A stretch of DNA of 23,549 bases from NCBI RefSeq assembly GCF_934754625.1, contig NZ_CAKVIU010000040.1; one strand, given 5' to 3'. Of this stretch, positions 7,286 to 15,998 are shown one piece after another. The translations under genes were made by a program, and so were the position numbers. The notes beneath the pieces are model-generated. The model had not been told where the DNA came from. It worked only from the letters and a program-made list of their open reading frames with translations, and made no database searches. Source of the DNA: Catenibacterium sp900764725. Its GTDB lineage: Bacteria > Bacillota_I > Bacilli_A > Erysipelotrichales > Coprobacillaceae. Positions within the stretch are counted from its first letter, which is position 1. Each line of letters opens with the position of its first letter.

Positions 7286-8134
7286 TTATTGATTAAGTTG
7301 TTTTAGTGATAGTCCTTCATCATTTTTCCATTCGATATAGCCATTGGCACTTCTACCTAACACAAAGCTCGCAGCTCCTGATGGTGTATTGAATAGGATA
7401 TCTTCTAATAGAGTATGATCATAGATGATATCTTGATAATGTTCTCTTTTCTTTTTTGTATATTTAGGACAGCTATTTGTGAAATGATCAGAAAGGATAC
7501 TTCCCTTCTTAACTACAAATCCGTCTGCTGTACGTATACCTATTGCTTTTGCACCATTACCAGCACAATGAAGTTCTAGTTCGTTTTGAGTATTTGTTTC
7601 TATAATAAGTGGTTCAAATACCTTATGTCCTAATGTTCCGACAAGTATTTTAGAATAATCAATAAATTCTTCTAATTCACTTTGTTTTTCTTCAGTAGGA
7701 TTTCCTAGTGTTGGTTCATTTCCATTCTTGACTATATATCTATTCGCTTCTTTCGCAAGCTGATATAAACGATTTTCTAGATAACTGATTTCTGTAGGTC
7801 CAAGAATATCATTAGATGTCGTAATCGCAATTGCTTCTGTCCAATAGTCTTTTTGGTTATTACGATTATGTTCAAGTAACCTTGTAAGTATACCTTCGCC
7901 ATTCTTACGAACACCTGCCTGACCAATATAAACAATACCTTTATTGGTTGCTTCATCTCTTCCAAACAAGAAATAGATGCCTGTTTGTTTCAATTCATCT
8001 CTATTCTTGCATGCATTTAATGAAGTACGAGGAATTTTAAAGGCAAGACCAGTCCAGTTCGCAAGTGTACATTTAATACGTCCATTAACGTTTCCATCCA
8101 TAAGAAACAAATTAATACTCTTACCTCTTTCCAT
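7286..8134 (-). CDS. GIY-YIG nuclease-family protein with C-terminal DUF4357
   Basis: 282 aa. The GIY-YIG fold is clear: GIYFLFGRD (GIY at 52-54), GIVYIGQAG (YIG at 69-71), TRLLEHNR (Arg85, His89) and SYLENRLY (Glu120, the likely metal ligand). The C-terminus (about 242-280; PSGAASFVLGRSANGYIEW) matches DUF4357, which often accompanies GIY-YIG domains in stand-alone bacterial proteins. Presumably a DNA endonuclease or DNA-modifying protein; its biological role is unknown. It begins 16 bp after the M20 peptidase stop with a strong GGAGG ribosome binding site, and is followed by a terminator, so it is transcribed with transport and hydrolase genes, an odd partner for a nuclease. Confidence 0.9.
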   Translation of the reverse strand: MERGKSINLFLMDGNVNGRIKCTLANWTGLAFKIPRTSLNACKNRDELKQTGIYFLFGRDEATNKGIVYIGQAGVRKNGEGILTRLLEHNRNNQKDYWTEAIAITTSNDILGPTEISYLENRLYQLAKEANRYIVKNGNEPTLGNPTEEKQSELEEFIDYSKILVGTLGHKVFEPLIIETNTQNELELHCAGNGAKAIGIRTADGFVVKKGSILSDHFTNSCPKYTKKKREHYQDIIYDHTLLEDILFNTPSGAASFVLGRSANGYIEWKNDEGLSLKQLNQ

Positions 8135-8150
8135 AGTCTTACCTCCTTTA

Positions 8151-9458
8151 CTACTTATAATTCTTTAATAATTCTTTATAAAAATCAACTGCTAAATGTA
8201 TTTTATCAACTGATATATTTTCATTTTCTCTATGAACTGAAGAGTATTGCTGTGAATTGATATCAATAGGCGCAAATCTAATAGTTGTATCAGTGAGTTC
8301 TGTAAATCTTCTTGCATCTGTACCAGCAGGTAAGATAAATGGTGCAGCAATCGCATAATCAAAGATTCCTTCTACATTCTTTTTAATATACTTATACCCT
8401 TTACTCTCTAATGATGCAGGTGTGTAGTATTCATTTTCTTTTACTACAACTTCTATATCATATTTTGATGCAACTTGCTTCATTGTATTAAGGTCCTGAT
8501 CTAAATCAGTTCCATTGATACAACGTAAGAATGCTTCTGCAGTACATGTACCATCTTTTTCTGTAGAAATATTTCTATAAGTGCATCCTGTTCCAAGCAT
8601 TTCTCCAGCTGCAGCGTTGAGCTTAGGCATTAACTTAATTAATAATCTAGAAAATAACCAAAGATTCTTAAACACAAAGTTCATTGGAAATTTCATATGT
8701 GGACCTAATGCTTCAAACATACCTTTGACTTCAGGATGAAGTTTCCTAATAAATGGTTTCTTTTGATCCATTTCAGTAATAAAGGCAGCCATTCTCATAA
8801 CAGGTGTTTGATGATTACCGGCAAGTCCTGCATGTCCTTGTTTATTAGATGCAATAAGTTGTGCAGTACATCTTCCTTTTTCATGAACAGCCATCATCGC
8901 ACACTTACTATTAATACCTGCCATAGGTGGATCAATCACTGCCCCACCTTCATCAATAATCCATTCAAAAGTAATATTGTTTTCTTTAAAGTAATCAAGA
9001 GCTAATATAGCCCCATCTCCACCTGTTTCTTCATTATGAGATGAGAAGAGATAGAGATTGACTGGAAACTCATATCCTTCATTAAGTAGTTCTTCTATTG
9101 CGCTAAACTCTGCAAATAAAGGTGTCTTTGTATCTACTGTTCCTCTACCCCAAAGTTTTCCATCTTCTATTACACCCCCAAAAGGTGGCTGTTTCCACTC
9201 TCCACTTGCATCTACTACATCATGATGTGACATGACCATGACATTTCTTGTTTCATCCATCCCAGTAATTTTATAAAGATAGGCATCATCTCCTAAGATA
9301 GTAAGAGATGCTTTATTTGTCATCAATGGAAATAATTCCTTGATTACATTTCTTAATTTAAGAAACTCTTCTTCTTTAAATCCGTCTTTTAATGATACTG
9401 TTTTACATTGAATCATCTGAGATAGACGTTTTGCATAATATAAGTCTCTATCTTCCAA
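8151..9458 (-). CDS. M20 family metallopeptidase
   Basis: 435 aa, usual length for M20 dipeptidase/carboxypeptidase-type enzymes. Metal site residues can be read in order: His79 in MSHHDVVDA, bridging Asp109 in WGRGTVDTK, catalytic Glu143 and ligand Glu144 in HNEETGGDG, Asp169 in IIDEGGAV, and a late His in SSVHRENENI. The lid/dimerisation domain lies between, with NKQGHAGLAG. The enzyme hydrolyses a peptide or N-acyl/N-carbamoyl bond in the cytoplasm. It is 5 bp after the transporter gene and in one operon with ATC hydrolase, so the transporter may bring in its substrate. N-carbamoyl-cysteine amidohydrolases of known ATC pathways also use M20-type folds, but this sequence looks more like the general dipeptidase branch. 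Confidence 0.92.
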   Translation of the reverse strand: MEDRDLYYAKRLSQMIQCKTVSLKDGFKEEEFLKLRNVIKELFPLMTNKASLTILGDDAYLYKITGMDETRNVMVMSHHDVVDASGEWKQPPFGGVIEDGKLWGRGTVDTKTPLFAEFSAIEELLNEGYEFPVNLYLFSSHNEETGGDGAILALDYFKENNITFEWIIDEGGAVIDPPMAGINSKCAMMAVHEKGRCTAQLIASNKQGHAGLAGNHQTPVMRMAAFITEMDQKKPFIRKLHPEVKGMFEALGPHMKFPMNFVFKNLWLFSRLLIKLMPKLNAAAGEMLGTGCTYRNISTEKDGTCTAEAFLRCINGTDLDQDLNTMKQVASKYDIEVVVKENEYYTPASLESKGYKYIKKNVEGIFDYAIAAPFILPAGTDARRFTELTDTTIRFAPIDINSQQYSSVHRENENISVDKIHLAVDFYKELLKNYK

Positions 9459-9463
9459 AATAA

Positions 9464-10831
9464 TTACTCTCCTTTTTCTTGTATGACAGAAAGAACTTCT
9501 TTCTCGTCATAACGTGATAGTACAAATATAGCGAGGATACAAAGAACACTTCCTGCAATGGCTGTTAATTTTAAACCAAATACACCGACGTTTTCTCCTT
9601 TTGCGGCACCAGTGACAATAAGTGAAGGAACTATCATGATTGCAAGAGAATTACCCATCTTGACAATAAAACTTCTTGCTGCACCAAAGATACCTTCCTG
9701 GTTAATACCAGTAGTCACTGTATCATATTGGATAATATCTGCCATCATTGCACCTGGTAAAACATTAAGTACCGCAAATGGGAATGAAACAAATAAGGCA
9801 AAGATACAGGCAAGAATGAGTCTATTACCTGGCAAGATATCTGAGAAGCAGATGACAATCTCGGCAATAGAGAAGACAATACAGCCTAATATGATAGGTA
9901 GTTTCTTACCTTTTTTCTTTGCAAACTTATTAACGAGTGGATACATGAGTAATGATCCTGCAATAGATATTGCAAGAATTAAGACTGAATATGTTTCTGC
10001 AAGTCCCATAAGGGATGTGACGTAATACATGATACATGCCTGAAAGAATGCCATACCTGTGTTTTCTAAGAGTTGTCCTAGTGTAACAATTCTAAAATGT
10101 TTATTAGAAAAGGCATGCTTGAGTGATTCCCCTAAAGAGACGTTAGGAATTGTAGAACATACATAGTCTTTCTCTTTGATAGTATAGGCTGGAATGAGTA
10201 ATAGAATAATACCAATAATTGTATAGATACCAAATGTGGTTCTCCATGCAGAGAGTGTAGCCATACCTGTTCCTTTAAAGAAGCTGACAATTAGAGGACT
10301 GACATAACCAAGAGCACTTCCTGTTACAAAGAAGAACGAACTGATCGTATAAGCATTGACTCTTAAAGGTCCATCTTGTACAAGTTCAGGAATAAGCGCA
10401 TTGTGAGGAATCATATAAAGTGTAAAGAAGAAATAATAGCCCCACATAAAGACGGCAATCCATATCGCATTTAAACTGTTAACATATTGTACAGGGACAA
10501 AGAAGATAAAAAGAGCACATAATCCAAATGGGATAGCCGCTTTCTTCATTAGAGGGATTCTTCTTCCCTCTTTGTTTTGACTCTTATCAGAACAAGAAGC
10601 AATAAGTGGGTCAGTGACTGCATCAATAATATGACCAATAGCTTTAATTGTACCTATGATTGTAAGTATACCTAAAACGATTCTACCTTGAGGTATGAGA
10701 TTAGGTAATCCTGATTCTTTTGAAGGCTGATAAAAATATATAAGATAATTATTCAACATTGTAGTAAACAATCCTACCGCAAATTGTGGCAGGCAGAGTC
10801 TTACAATGAGTGCTGTATTGACTTTTTTCAT
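9464..10831 (-). CDS. GPH-family (MelB-like) MFS cation symporter
   Basis: 455 aa with about 12 hydrophobic segments. The glycoside-pentoside-hexuronide:cation symporter signature lies near residues 65-100: DAVTDPLIASCSDKS, then GRRIPLMKKAAIPFG. The second half carries the matching loop KKKGKKLP, and GAMMADIIQYD fits the family. Most characterised members import sugars with Na+ or H+. Here the neighbours are an ATC hydrolase and an M20 peptidase and no glycosidase is present, so the substrate may be a peptide-like or heterocyclic compound. Its ATG shares one base with the TAA stop of the ATC hydrolase gene (TAATG), which shows tight coupling. Confidence 0.9.
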   Translation of the reverse strand: MKKVNTALIVRLCLPQFAVGLFTTMLNNYLIYFYQPSKESGLPNLIPQGRIVLGILTIIGTIKAIGHIIDAVTDPLIASCSDKSQNKEGRRIPLMKKAAIPFGLCALFIFFVPVQYVNSLNAIWIAVFMWGYYFFFTLYMIPHNALIPELVQDGPLRVNAYTISSFFFVTGSALGYVSPLIVSFFKGTGMATLSAWRTTFGIYTIIGIILLLIPAYTIKEKDYVCSTIPNVSLGESLKHAFSNKHFRIVTLGQLLENTGMAFFQACIMYYVTSLMGLAETYSVLILAISIAGSLLMYPLVNKFAKKKGKKLPIILGCIVFSIAEIVICFSDILPGNRLILACIFALFVSFPFAVLNVLPGAMMADIIQYDTVTTGINQEGIFGAARSFIVKMGNSLAIMIVPSLIVTGAAKGENVGVFGLKLTAIAGSVLCILAIFVLSRYDEKEVLSVIQEKGE

Positions 10832-11340
10832 TACTTCACCTGTTTATCACCTTTAATATATCTTAATGCACAAACATCATCACCTTTTGCGATAGCTTTT
10901 GGTAATTCAAGTCTTGCATCAAAACATTTACCAATACCATGATCACCACACATCGCAATATCACAAAGTCTTGCGATTTCTTCATCTGTACATCCTGCTT
11001 TCTGCCATGCTTTTACTAATGGACAATAGTGGAAATCAAGGAAAAGTGTATCATCTGTACTTTCCACAACATCCATTTCAAACACCCATCTTGCTGCTCT
11101 TGTAAATAATGTTTTCTTTAATCCTTTAAGACTCTTAGTACCACCCTGTTTTACTAGATCAGAACCTTGAGATAAACCACATCTTGTGATGGCTGCAGAA
11201 GCAAAATCTTCTGGATCAAGTCCTCTCTTCTTGGCTTCATCAACTAATAGATAAAGCCAGAAAGCACGGTGTTCGAGCAACTCTCTGATTTTTACTATTA
11301 ACTTGTTTTTGATTTTAGCTTCATTGACAATTTTTGACAT
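10831..11340 (-). CDS. L-2-amino-thiazoline-4-carboxylic acid (ATC) hydrolase family protein
   Basis: 169 aa. The C-terminal half has the family pattern: FHYCPLVKAWQKAGCTDEE (about 103-121), LCDIAMCGDHG, then LELPKAIAKGDDVC with conserved Cys106, Asp127 and His134 region. The characterised Pseudomonas enzyme opens the thiazoline ring of L-ATC to N-carbamoyl-L-cysteine; most homologues in gut Bacillota are untested. The start is the ATG at 11338-11340 because GGGAGG lies 9 nt upstream; a longer frame to 11442 has no such site. First gene of the operon with transporter, M20 peptidase and GIY-YIG protein. Confidence 0.85.
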   Translation of the reverse strand: MSKIVNEAKIKNKLIVKIRELLEHRAFWLYLLVDEAKKRGLDPEDFASAAITRCGLSQGSDLVKQGGTKSLKGLKKTLFTRAARWVFEMDVVESTDDTLFLDFHYCPLVKAWQKAGCTDEEIARLCDIAMCGDHGIGKCFDARLELPKAIAKGDDVCALRYIKGDKQVK

Positions 11341-11456
11341 ATAAAATGTCCTCCCTTCGTTTAATGTCATAATGAATTTAAGTATCAACATAATTGTATC
11401 ATAGTTTATTCTAAGTTTGGCTTTATCCATCCACATTATCACAAAATCTTATTTTT

Positions 11457-11470
11457 GATATTAAAATATC
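11457..11470. promoter_or_regulatory. Palindrome upstream of the ATC hydrolase operon
   Basis: GATATT-AA-AATATC (plus strand) is a 6-bp-arm palindrome in the 168-bp gap between the ATC hydrolase start and the DUF2752 terminator. The gap must hold the operon promoter. The minus strand shows TACAAT- and TATGAT-like boxes, but no -35 box at good spacing, so I do not place the promoter exactly. Confidence 0.35.
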
Positions 11471-11502
11471 ATTACAGTAAAAGAAATGTGTTGATAAGAA
11501 AC

Positions 11503-11532
11503 ACAAAAAACACATCTACAAAGAGATGTGTT
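11503..11532 (-). terminator. Intrinsic terminator of the HerA operon
   Basis: On the minus strand AACACATCT-ctttgt-AGATGTGTT (arms 11524-11532 and 11509-11517) is followed by TTTT. The hairpin overlaps the TAA of the DUF2752 gene and closes the four-gene ATPase operon. Confidence 0.85.
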
Positions 11533-11872
11533 AAATGAAATCTCCTAAGAAATCTATTCCAAAATAGATTAAGAGGATATTACGGAAAATGAAATAGACT
11601 AACCAACTAACTAGAAATGAATTCAATACTCTCTTTCTAATTTTATATACTGATTTATTATATTTCTTCTCCTGTATTTTTAAGATAACTAAAATAATAA
11701 TGTTGATGATGAGAATGATTACGATGGGGTTATAATACAAGGACTTGATAAGATGAAACTGCAAGAGTGCTTTTAAAGCTCTTGTCCCACCACAACCTGG
11801 ACAATATATATGAAATCTTGTTTTAAAAGAACACCCTTGACTGATAATCATATCTAAGAACTTAAATATCAT
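11531..11872 (-). CDS. DUF2752 membrane protein
   Basis: 113 aa. The family signature is CPGCGGTRALKALLQFHLI (Cys24 and Cys27), with the following S..YNP (SLYYNP). After it come a hydrophobic span (about 49-66), a basic loop (KIQEKKYNKSVYKIRKR) and a second span (about 85-106). DUF2752 proteins are small inner-membrane proteins with no settled function. It lies 18 bp after the 506-aa membrane-anchored protein with an AAAGGGGG ribosome binding site, so it is the last gene of the HerA-like operon and probably part of its membrane unit. Confidence 0.88.
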   Translation of the reverse strand: MIFKFLDMIISQGCSFKTRFHIYCPGCGGTRALKALLQFHLIKSLYYNPIVIILIINIIILVILKIQEKKYNKSVYKIRKRVLNSFLVSWLVYFIFRNILLIYFGIDFLGDFI

Positions 11873-11890
11873 ATTTGCCCCCTTTCTTAA

Positions 11891-13411
11891 TTATAGATAT
11901 GTTTCTTCATCATTATTGTTGTTACTATTTGTAGGATGTGTTCTAGTTTGAGTACCAGAATTTAGAATTTGCTGGATGATCAATAATACAGAATCCTTTA
12001 GACTGCTTTCCCATGTTGATACAGTTGGACTTAACTTCTTGAATAGAGAAAGCGCATTTTGTTTTTGATCATTCGCAGTTACACCTACTGGCATAAAGAG
12101 TGTATAGAACTTGATACTTAATTTCTTACCAATACGGGCAATATGTACAAGTATTGCCATGTGCTTGCATTCTTTAGACTGGATTAAAATACCTGGAATA
12201 GTCTCTTGACCACTACCTGACAATGCGACAAAATTCTTTGAAGTTGCTTTGACTACATTACCATATTCATAATTGAATTTCGCATTTAAGATATTGGCAA
12301 TTTCAATATTGTCAGGAAGATTAATAGGACTACTGATCAATAAGTTCTTATCTTCATCTCTCATTGCAAGAGAGTAAGATAATTTCTTTTCCTGGAATGA
12401 AAGATTATCAAAGAAGTTATTGAAATCTGCATCGCTCCATCCAATTGAAGAAACATCAAAGCTACTAGATGTTTTTGCATTATAGATGTTAGGTGCTTTA
12501 CCTCCACCATTCGCAAGTGAATGTAATCTTTCCTGTGCTTTAACTGGCATCTGTACACCATTGTCTAACATATATTGAAGAACTGTTTTTTCTGAATCAT
12601 AAGCTTTCAACCACATGAGTGAAGAAGCGATACCAGTAAGCTGAACATTTTTATTTGTGTATTTAAAATGAGTTATTTTATCACGAATACTATTTTGAAT
12701 GACCTTATCGCCACCCATCTGATTTTTCGCATATAATTCCGCAATGACAATATCTACATGATCAGTCTTTACAAAATAATGAAATACATTAACAGCTCTA
12801 TTAAATGACTGAGCTGAGAAAGGTTTACTGATTGCATAGAACCAGATACATCTCAAGATCATATCAATATCAGTTCCCAGTAAATTCATATAGTATCCTG
12901 TAGATTTGTATTGTTCACATTGGCTAATAATAGAATCAGCCTGTGCTTTAGTAAGAGATTGTATATTATTCCAATAATAAGTATTGATAGTACCGTAGTT
13001 TGATTCATTCATCATCTTATTAAGAGAAAGCATCTCTATTTTATTTTTTAGTGTTTTAAACTTATTGAGTACATTCACATAATGATTAATATCTGTAGAG
13101 TATAAAGCTTTACCGGTGAGAGACTGCAAATCTTTATTCACCTTTTTCATACTATCCACCCAAGATGCCAATTCTTTATATCTATCTGCTGGTGAATAAC
13201 CACTGTTAAAAAATAGAGCTAATTGATTTTCAAAATTTTGTTTATAATTTTGATAGCAGTTTTTGCAAGATTTGATTTTTTCTTGTCTTTCGTATTCCTG
13301 TCTTTGTTTTTCTGCTTCCCTCTTTTTTTCTTCTTTAATAGAATTCTCAATATATTCTATCCCCACACAAACAACAATAATTCCTACTACAATCAAACAA
13401 CATGTTTCCAT
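11891..13411 (-). CDS. Membrane-anchored protein with CxxC and coiled coil (506 aa), HerA operon
   Basis: I do not recognise a named family. Residues 5-21 form one membrane span, followed by a highly charged coiled coil (about 25-48, KEEKKREAEKQRQEYERQE) and a CKNC motif at 49-52 that could bind zinc or form a disulfide. The bulk (60-310) looks all-helical. The last 180 residues look mixed alpha/beta and end in an Asn-rich tail. The basic residues after the span suggest a cytoplasmic main domain. The gene lies 14 bp after the ATPase stop, with ribosome binding site GAGGGG. The context suggests it anchors the ATPase or its partner to the membrane. Confidence 0.8.
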   Translation of the reverse strand: METCCLIVVGIIVVCVGIEYIENSIKEEKKREAEKQRQEYERQEKIKSCKNCYQNYKQNFENQLALFFNSGYSPADRYKELASWVDSMKKVNKDLQSLTGKALYSTDINHYVNVLNKFKTLKNKIEMLSLNKMMNESNYGTINTYYWNNIQSLTKAQADSIISQCEQYKSTGYYMNLLGTDIDMILRCIWFYAISKPFSAQSFNRAVNVFHYFVKTDHVDIVIAELYAKNQMGGDKVIQNSIRDKITHFKYTNKNVQLTGIASSLMWLKAYDSEKTVLQYMLDNGVQMPVKAQERLHSLANGGGKAPNIYNAKTSSSFDVSSIGWSDADFNNFFDNLSFQEKKLSYSLAMRDEDKNLLISSPINLPDNIEIANILNAKFNYEYGNVVKATSKNFVALSGSGQETIPGILIQSKECKHMAILVHIARIGKKLSIKFYTLFMPVGVTANDQKQNALSLFKKLSPTVSTWESSLKDSVLLIIQQILNSGTQTRTHPTNSNNNNDEETYL

Positions 13412-13425
13412 ATTTCTTTACCCCT

Positions 13426-15972
13426 CTATTTAATAATAATGTTGTTTAAAGATGATTTCATAAGTTCAATATTATTTAATACTTCACTGTATTCATCTTT
13501 CATAGATTTCTTAATCTTTTTCCCTTTGAACCATAGTTCTGCAAATCTTCTGCACTTCTTTGATGCATTATCATATTCATGCAACAACATTTCTTTTTCT
13601 GCTTTACATAAACTGATTTCTACAATATCAGAAGAATTGAGCTTTTCATAACGCTTTATAAGATTTAATACACGATCATTGAGTGTAAATAAACATTTTT
13701 CCTGCCAGTTTCTAAATGCGACAAGAATAGATCTTTGTACAGTATTCTGAGTAAAAATAGAACGATAGAGATCTTCATCTCTTGTAATATCATAATTTAT
13801 ATTTGGTGCTTTCCACTGTGCTATTTGGACAGTAAAAGGCTTTTGTGTTCTTTCATGATAAATAAGTGCTTTACCTGTTGTAAAAGATGCAATCTGTTCT
13901 AACTGTAATGGTGAAGCAGAAATAGCTGTACCAATCTGTTGTCTATCATCTTGAGATGTGAGTCTGTGTACTAGCTTTAAACCAGTATTTTTAGTAACTT
14001 CACTTGTTAATGCAGTTGGTAATTGATCCGCAATAATAATCGCTTCTCTAAGTGCTCTGACTTCTGCAAGCATTTTTACGATATAAGCAGTGGCAGATAC
14101 TTTTGGATTAATAGTATCTCCGCTTTCCTGCTGCGTACTCGATGCAATAATATTATGAGCTTCTTCAATAAATAAAGCATGACGTACATCTGCTTGACCA
14201 CCATGAGGATTGACTCTAAGTGATTCAAGAATATAGTGACATACAAGCAATACGAAGAAGTTCTTAGCTTGTTCTCCTAATACTTCTAGTTCTACAATTG
14301 CAGATGATGTGAGCCACTCTTCAGGTGATAAAGTAGATAAAGGTGCATTGAATAATTCTCCTGCATCCCTTTCCATTAATCCTCCTAAACGTACCTGAAG
14401 GAACGCTCTTACATTACCTTTTAATTCTGCACTATAGCTAGATTTTTTGATCTCTTCTTCAAGAATATCATAGACATCCTGTAATGTAGGATATGGTAAT
14501 TGAGTACTAGCAGTATTGATATCTTCTATATCCCATCCTAGCTTTGTATAAGCACGTTCTATAGAACTGCTTAAAAATTTATATGTAGGACCTTCTAATA
14601 CGAATGTCCCTTCAAATACTTCTAGTAATGCATTGATATGTTCAGATAGTCTTACACCTTTAGGAAACTCCATTGGATTCATCTGTAATGGAAAATGACT
14701 CTGAAGATGTGGTGAGAATAAATACACATCTTTCATCATCTCATGACCAAGTAATGCACGGTATTCTTTTTTAGCTGGTTCTAATACTAAGAAAGGAATA
14801 CCCTTCATCTTTAATTGTGTCACTAAATGAAGCATCGTATTTGTTTTACCAGAACCAGGCATACCTGTAAAGAAAGCATGTCTAGGTAAATCCTTTAAGG
14901 CAAAATTAACTGGATATTGATTCATATCCTGACCTAGATAAAGACCATCTGGTACCTGTTTTGGTGCTGTTTCTTTTGGTATTTCAATAGTTTCTCCATC
15001 AAATAAGACAGGTAATCTAAAGAATGGTACTACTTCATTTAAAGTAAAGGTTGTTGGCCAGGTTAAAGTAGTTTGCTTAGACATAAGAGTATAATCTTCT
15101 GCAGTTCCTCCCATTCTTGATAGTATACTAAAGTAACCATTAGAATCTGGTTTAATTGGTGCAATAGAGAAATCACCTTCATTTAAAGCTTCTGCACCTG
15201 CTGCATTAAGTAATACCTTAGCTTTAAATAGAGTATCTGTAAAAGCATGAATATTAACTCTAAAATGAGGTGTTGTTTCAATACATGTTAACCAATTTTC
15301 ATACTCACTACATACATCTCTCGCATCATTATCAGTTCTGATACTTTGAGTATTATTCATAAGCTTAATATCATTTTCACCACGTAATGATTTTAAGATT
15401 GGATTAAATATATTTTTTGTCTCTTGTGAGATAGAAGCAGGATAAATATCTATTCTAAATGCACATGCACTTGATGGTGAATAGGACTCACTGACTGTTT
15501 TCATGATTCTAAATAAGTCATAGAGTCTACATTGGTCATTCACTTCCCAATGTGGTACATAATATACAGATGTTTGTTTACCTGTAAGAGGATTATTAAT
15601 ATCCGCAACGGCTTCTTTTTTAAATAAAGTAGCACCTGATTTAAATAAAACATTATGTGGATTCTTTACGTACTTAAATGTATAAAAATCACTGAGTGGT
15701 GAATTATGTAATAATGGCTCAGTCATTTTTAGCTCGTTTAGACTTCCTTGAAGCATTAAATAGAGTTTCAATCTCTCTCCAACAGGTGATTGAGGAATAA
15801 ACATATACAATAAATGAAAACTGATACCTCCTGCCATACCTATTCCATGCCATTGTCTTAAGAAGCTTTCATGACGTTTAAGTACCCCTTCTATACCTGT
15901 ATCCGCAAGTGTTTGATACTTATTCAGACTTAAGTCTGGTATAGTATTTACTTCAAAACATATTACTCCCAT
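13426..15972 (-). CDS. HerA/VirB4-like P-loop ATPase
   Basis: 848 aa ATPase of the FtsK-HerA superfamily. Walker A is GMPGSGKT (370-377, Lys376), in the context DLPRHAFFTGMPGSGKTN. A following strand reads FLVLEPAKKEYRALL, common in HerA-like DUF87 proteins. Walker B is HALFIEEAH (598-605; Glu603/604 catalytic). Conserved late elements are LAEVRALREAIIIADQLP (Arg639/642) and HRLTSQDDRQQIG (possible arginine finger Arg677). The N-terminal 330 residues are an uncharacterised domain, unlike the short HerA HAS-barrel. The C-terminal 120 residues are helical and charged. Such ATPases form hexameric rings that pump DNA or drive secretion. Second gene of the operon; preceded by a GAAGGGA ribosome binding site, 26 bp after the nuclease-like protein. 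Confidence 0.9.
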   Translation of the reverse strand: MGVICFEVNTIPDLSLNKYQTLADTGIEGVLKRHESFLRQWHGIGMAGGISFHLLYMFIPQSPVGERLKLYLMLQGSLNELKMTEPLLHNSPLSDFYTFKYVKNPHNVLFKSGATLFKKEAVADINNPLTGKQTSVYYVPHWEVNDQCRLYDLFRIMKTVSESYSPSSACAFRIDIYPASISQETKNIFNPILKSLRGENDIKLMNNTQSIRTDNDARDVCSEYENWLTCIETTPHFRVNIHAFTDTLFKAKVLLNAAGAEALNEGDFSIAPIKPDSNGYFSILSRMGGTAEDYTLMSKQTTLTWPTTFTLNEVVPFFRLPVLFDGETIEIPKETAPKQVPDGLYLGQDMNQYPVNFALKDLPRHAFFTGMPGSGKTNTMLHLVTQLKMKGIPFLVLEPAKKEYRALLGHEMMKDVYLFSPHLQSHFPLQMNPMEFPKGVRLSEHINALLEVFEGTFVLEGPTYKFLSSSIERAYTKLGWDIEDINTASTQLPYPTLQDVYDILEEEIKKSSYSAELKGNVRAFLQVRLGGLMERDAGELFNAPLSTLSPEEWLTSSAIVELEVLGEQAKNFFVLLVCHYILESLRVNPHGGQADVRHALFIEEAHNIIASSTQQESGDTINPKVSATAYIVKMLAEVRALREAIIIADQLPTALTSEVTKNTGLKLVHRLTSQDDRQQIGTAISASPLQLEQIASFTTGKALIYHERTQKPFTVQIAQWKAPNINYDITRDEDLYRSIFTQNTVQRSILVAFRNWQEKCLFTLNDRVLNLIKRYEKLNSSDIVEISLCKAEKEMLLHEYDNASKKCRRFAELWFKGKKIKKSMKDEYSEVLNNIELMKSSLNNIIIK

Positions 15973-15998
15973 ATTATCTATTTCCCTTCTTTTATAAT

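Noticed and set aside
9558..10025. 155-codon plus-strand open frame
   Set aside because: Antisense to the well-supported GPH symporter gene; composition reflects the complementary strand of membrane-protein codons.
13223..13651. 142-codon plus-strand open frame
   Set aside because: It is the antisense shadow of the ATPase 3' end and the 506-aa gene 5' end, Phe/Leu-rich from A-rich coding sequence, with no ribosome binding site.
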